Assembly (NCBI GenBank): GCA_030652315.1
Contig: JAUSAX010000139.1
Span: 1-53,921 of the forward strand
DNA from: Afipia sp.
GTDB taxonomy: Bacteria; Pseudomonadota; Alphaproteobacteria; Rhizobiales; Xanthobacteraceae
Length of the DNA: 53,921 nt
Direction: 5' to 3'
Part shown: positions 53,182 through 53,921 of the stretch, one piece after another
How the letters are laid out: each line of letters opens with the position of its first letter
How positions within the stretch are numbered: position 1 is the first letter of the stretch
Made by a program: the position numbers and the translations under genes
The notes under the pieces: generated by a model
What the model was told of the DNA's origin: nothing
Database searches by the model: none
Seen by the model: the letters and a program-made list of their open reading frames with translations, nothing else

Positions 53182-53921
53182 ATGACTTACGAAGACATCA
53201 TCTACGAGGAACGCCCGAAGAGCGTTGCTCGCATCACGATTAATCGGCCGGAAAGCTACAATGCCTTTCGTGGGAAGACGGTCGAAGAGCTCATCCACGC
53301 CTTTCAGCGCTCTGGGTGGGATAAGTCGATTAGCGTGATCGTTTTGACCGGCGCTGGCGATAAGGCTTTCTGCACCGGCGGCGACCAGGGCGCACATGAC
53401 GGACAATACGACGGTCGGGGGACAATTGGCCTCCCCATCGATGAGTTCCAGAGCGTCATCCGCGATATGCCGAAACCCGTCATTGCAAGGGTCAACGGCT
53501 TTGCGATCGGCGGAGGCAACGTGCTTGCGACGATCTGCGATCTGACGATTGCATCGGACAAGGCGCAGTTCGGACAGGTTGGCCCGAAAGTCGGATCCGT
53601 TGATCCGGGTTTCGGAACCGCTTATCTGGCCCGCGTGGTCGGCGAAAAGAAAGCGCGCGAAATCTGGTATCTCAACCGGCGTTACACGGCTGCGCAGGCA
53701 GTCGAAATGGGACTCGCCAACATCGCGGTACCGCATGATGAACTCGATGCGGAAGTTGATCGCTGGTGCGAGGAACTTCTAGAGCGTAGCCCCACAGCTC
53801 TGGCGCTTGCCAAGCGGTCTTTCAATGCAGATACGGAATCGATCCGCGGCATCGCCAGCATGGGCATGGCAGCGCTCAGCCTCTACTACGACACGGAAGA
53901 GTCGAAGGAAGGGGGCCGGGC
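53182..53921 (+). CDS. badI: 2-ketocyclohexanecarboxyl-CoA hydrolase (BadI)-like ring-opening enzyme (3' end beyond window)
   Basis: 246 codons are present; about 14 residues are missing compared with BadI of about 260. GGAGGAAAG precedes the ATG. The crotonase signature has the BadI/MenB features: NAFRGKTVEELIHAF, AFCTGGDQGAHDGQYDGRGT, GLPIDEFQSVIRDMPKPVIA, GFAIGGGNVLATICDLTIAS, FGQVGPKVGSVDPGFGTAYL and ARVVGEKKAREIWYLNRRY. The HDG-YDGRG-IGLP segment matches BadI of Rhodopseudomonas palustris better than MenB. BadI opens the ring of 2-ketocyclohexane-1-carboxyl-CoA to pimelyl-CoA. It is last in view of the forward operon. Confidence 0.88.
   Translation, partial: MTYEDIIYEERPKSVARITINRPESYNAFRGKTVEELIHAFQRSGWDKSISVIVLTGAGDKAFCTGGDQGAHDGQYDGRGTIGLPIDEFQSVIRDMPKPVIARVNGFAIGGGNVLATICDLTIASDKAQFGQVGPKVGSVDPGFGTAYLARVVGEKKAREIWYLNRRYTAAQAVEMGLANIAVPHDELDAEVDRWCEELLERSPTALALAKRSFNADTESIRGIASMGMAALSLYYDTEESKEGGR

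Noticed and set aside
53182..53921. MenB (dihydroxynaphthoyl-CoA synthase) instead of BadI
   Set aside because: The GGDQ-HDG-YDGRG-GLP segment and GSVDPGFGTAYLARVVGEKK follow BadI, and the surroundings are catabolic with no men genes.

Overview
The window is about 54 kb of high-GC alphaproteobacterial chromosome. Gene content (Liv-type transporters, many CoA-ester enzymes, a BadI-like ring hydrolase, CueR-type copper control, an IS66 element, rhizobial-type intergenic repeats) points to the Bradyrhizobium / Rhodopseudomonas / Afipia group. This is inferred from protein motifs only; no rRNA or tRNA gene was seen.

Region 1 (1-8633) is a catabolic regulon around an IclR regulator: a Liv-type binding protein (cut by the window edge), a threonine-synthase-like PLP enzyme, an M24 creatinase/aminopeptidase-like hydrolase, and a forward operon of a luciferase-like (probably F420-linked) oxidoreductase, an F420:NADP oxidoreductase-like protein, a RidA-family deaminase and L-serine dehydratase. 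Three copies of one 19-bp inverted repeat, TGTTTC-N7-GAAACA, lie upstream of three of these units and are probably the IclR operator. The substrate is unknown.

Region 2 (8703-12322) has a translationally coupled GGDEF-EAL / PilZ pair (cyclic-di-GMP turnover and sensing) followed by two decayed regulators: an AraC gene with one frameshift and a TetR-like gene with several.

Region 3 (12461-31077) is bounded by two diverged direct copies of a repeat of about 415 bp. Inside are a large BTAD/AAA/TPR regulator with a DUF4242 protein and a divergent methyltransferase, a nitrilase stump, a pair of small secreted paralogues (one broken), a potassium channel, a SulP transporter, a polyphosphate kinase 2 with an unknown partner, and a copper-resistance operon: CopA ATPase, glutaredoxin-like protein, 2Fe-2S/FAD reductase, multicopper oxidase and CueR, with a divergent copZ. 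Three CueR-type promoters with the characteristic 19-bp spacer can be read directly. The right end holds RND and DUF2924 remnants.

An intact IS66-family element (31089-33655) with inverted ends and a perfect 8-bp target duplication separates this region from Region 4.

Region 4 (33665-53921) is a large acyl-CoA catabolic cluster in three units: paaK-like ligase, carboxylase beta, biotin carboxylase and HMG-CoA-lyase-like protein (reverse); LiuC-like hydratase, LivF, LivG, acyl-CoA synthetase, LivH, LivM, LivK and TetR (reverse); crotonase, HSDL2-like SDR, acyl-CoA synthetase, enoyl-CoA hydratase, isovaleryl-CoA-dehydrogenase-like protein and BadI-like ring hydrolase (forward, cut by the window edge). 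A composite element of about 33 bp with a CGGT-N2-ACCG core occurs both upstream of the ligase operon and in the divergent promoter region, and is probably the TetR operator. The enzymes reproduce a full leucine/isovalerate (Liu) type route plus an alicyclic ring-opening enzyme, suggesting degradation of a branched or alicyclic isoprenoid-like acid imported by the Liv system.
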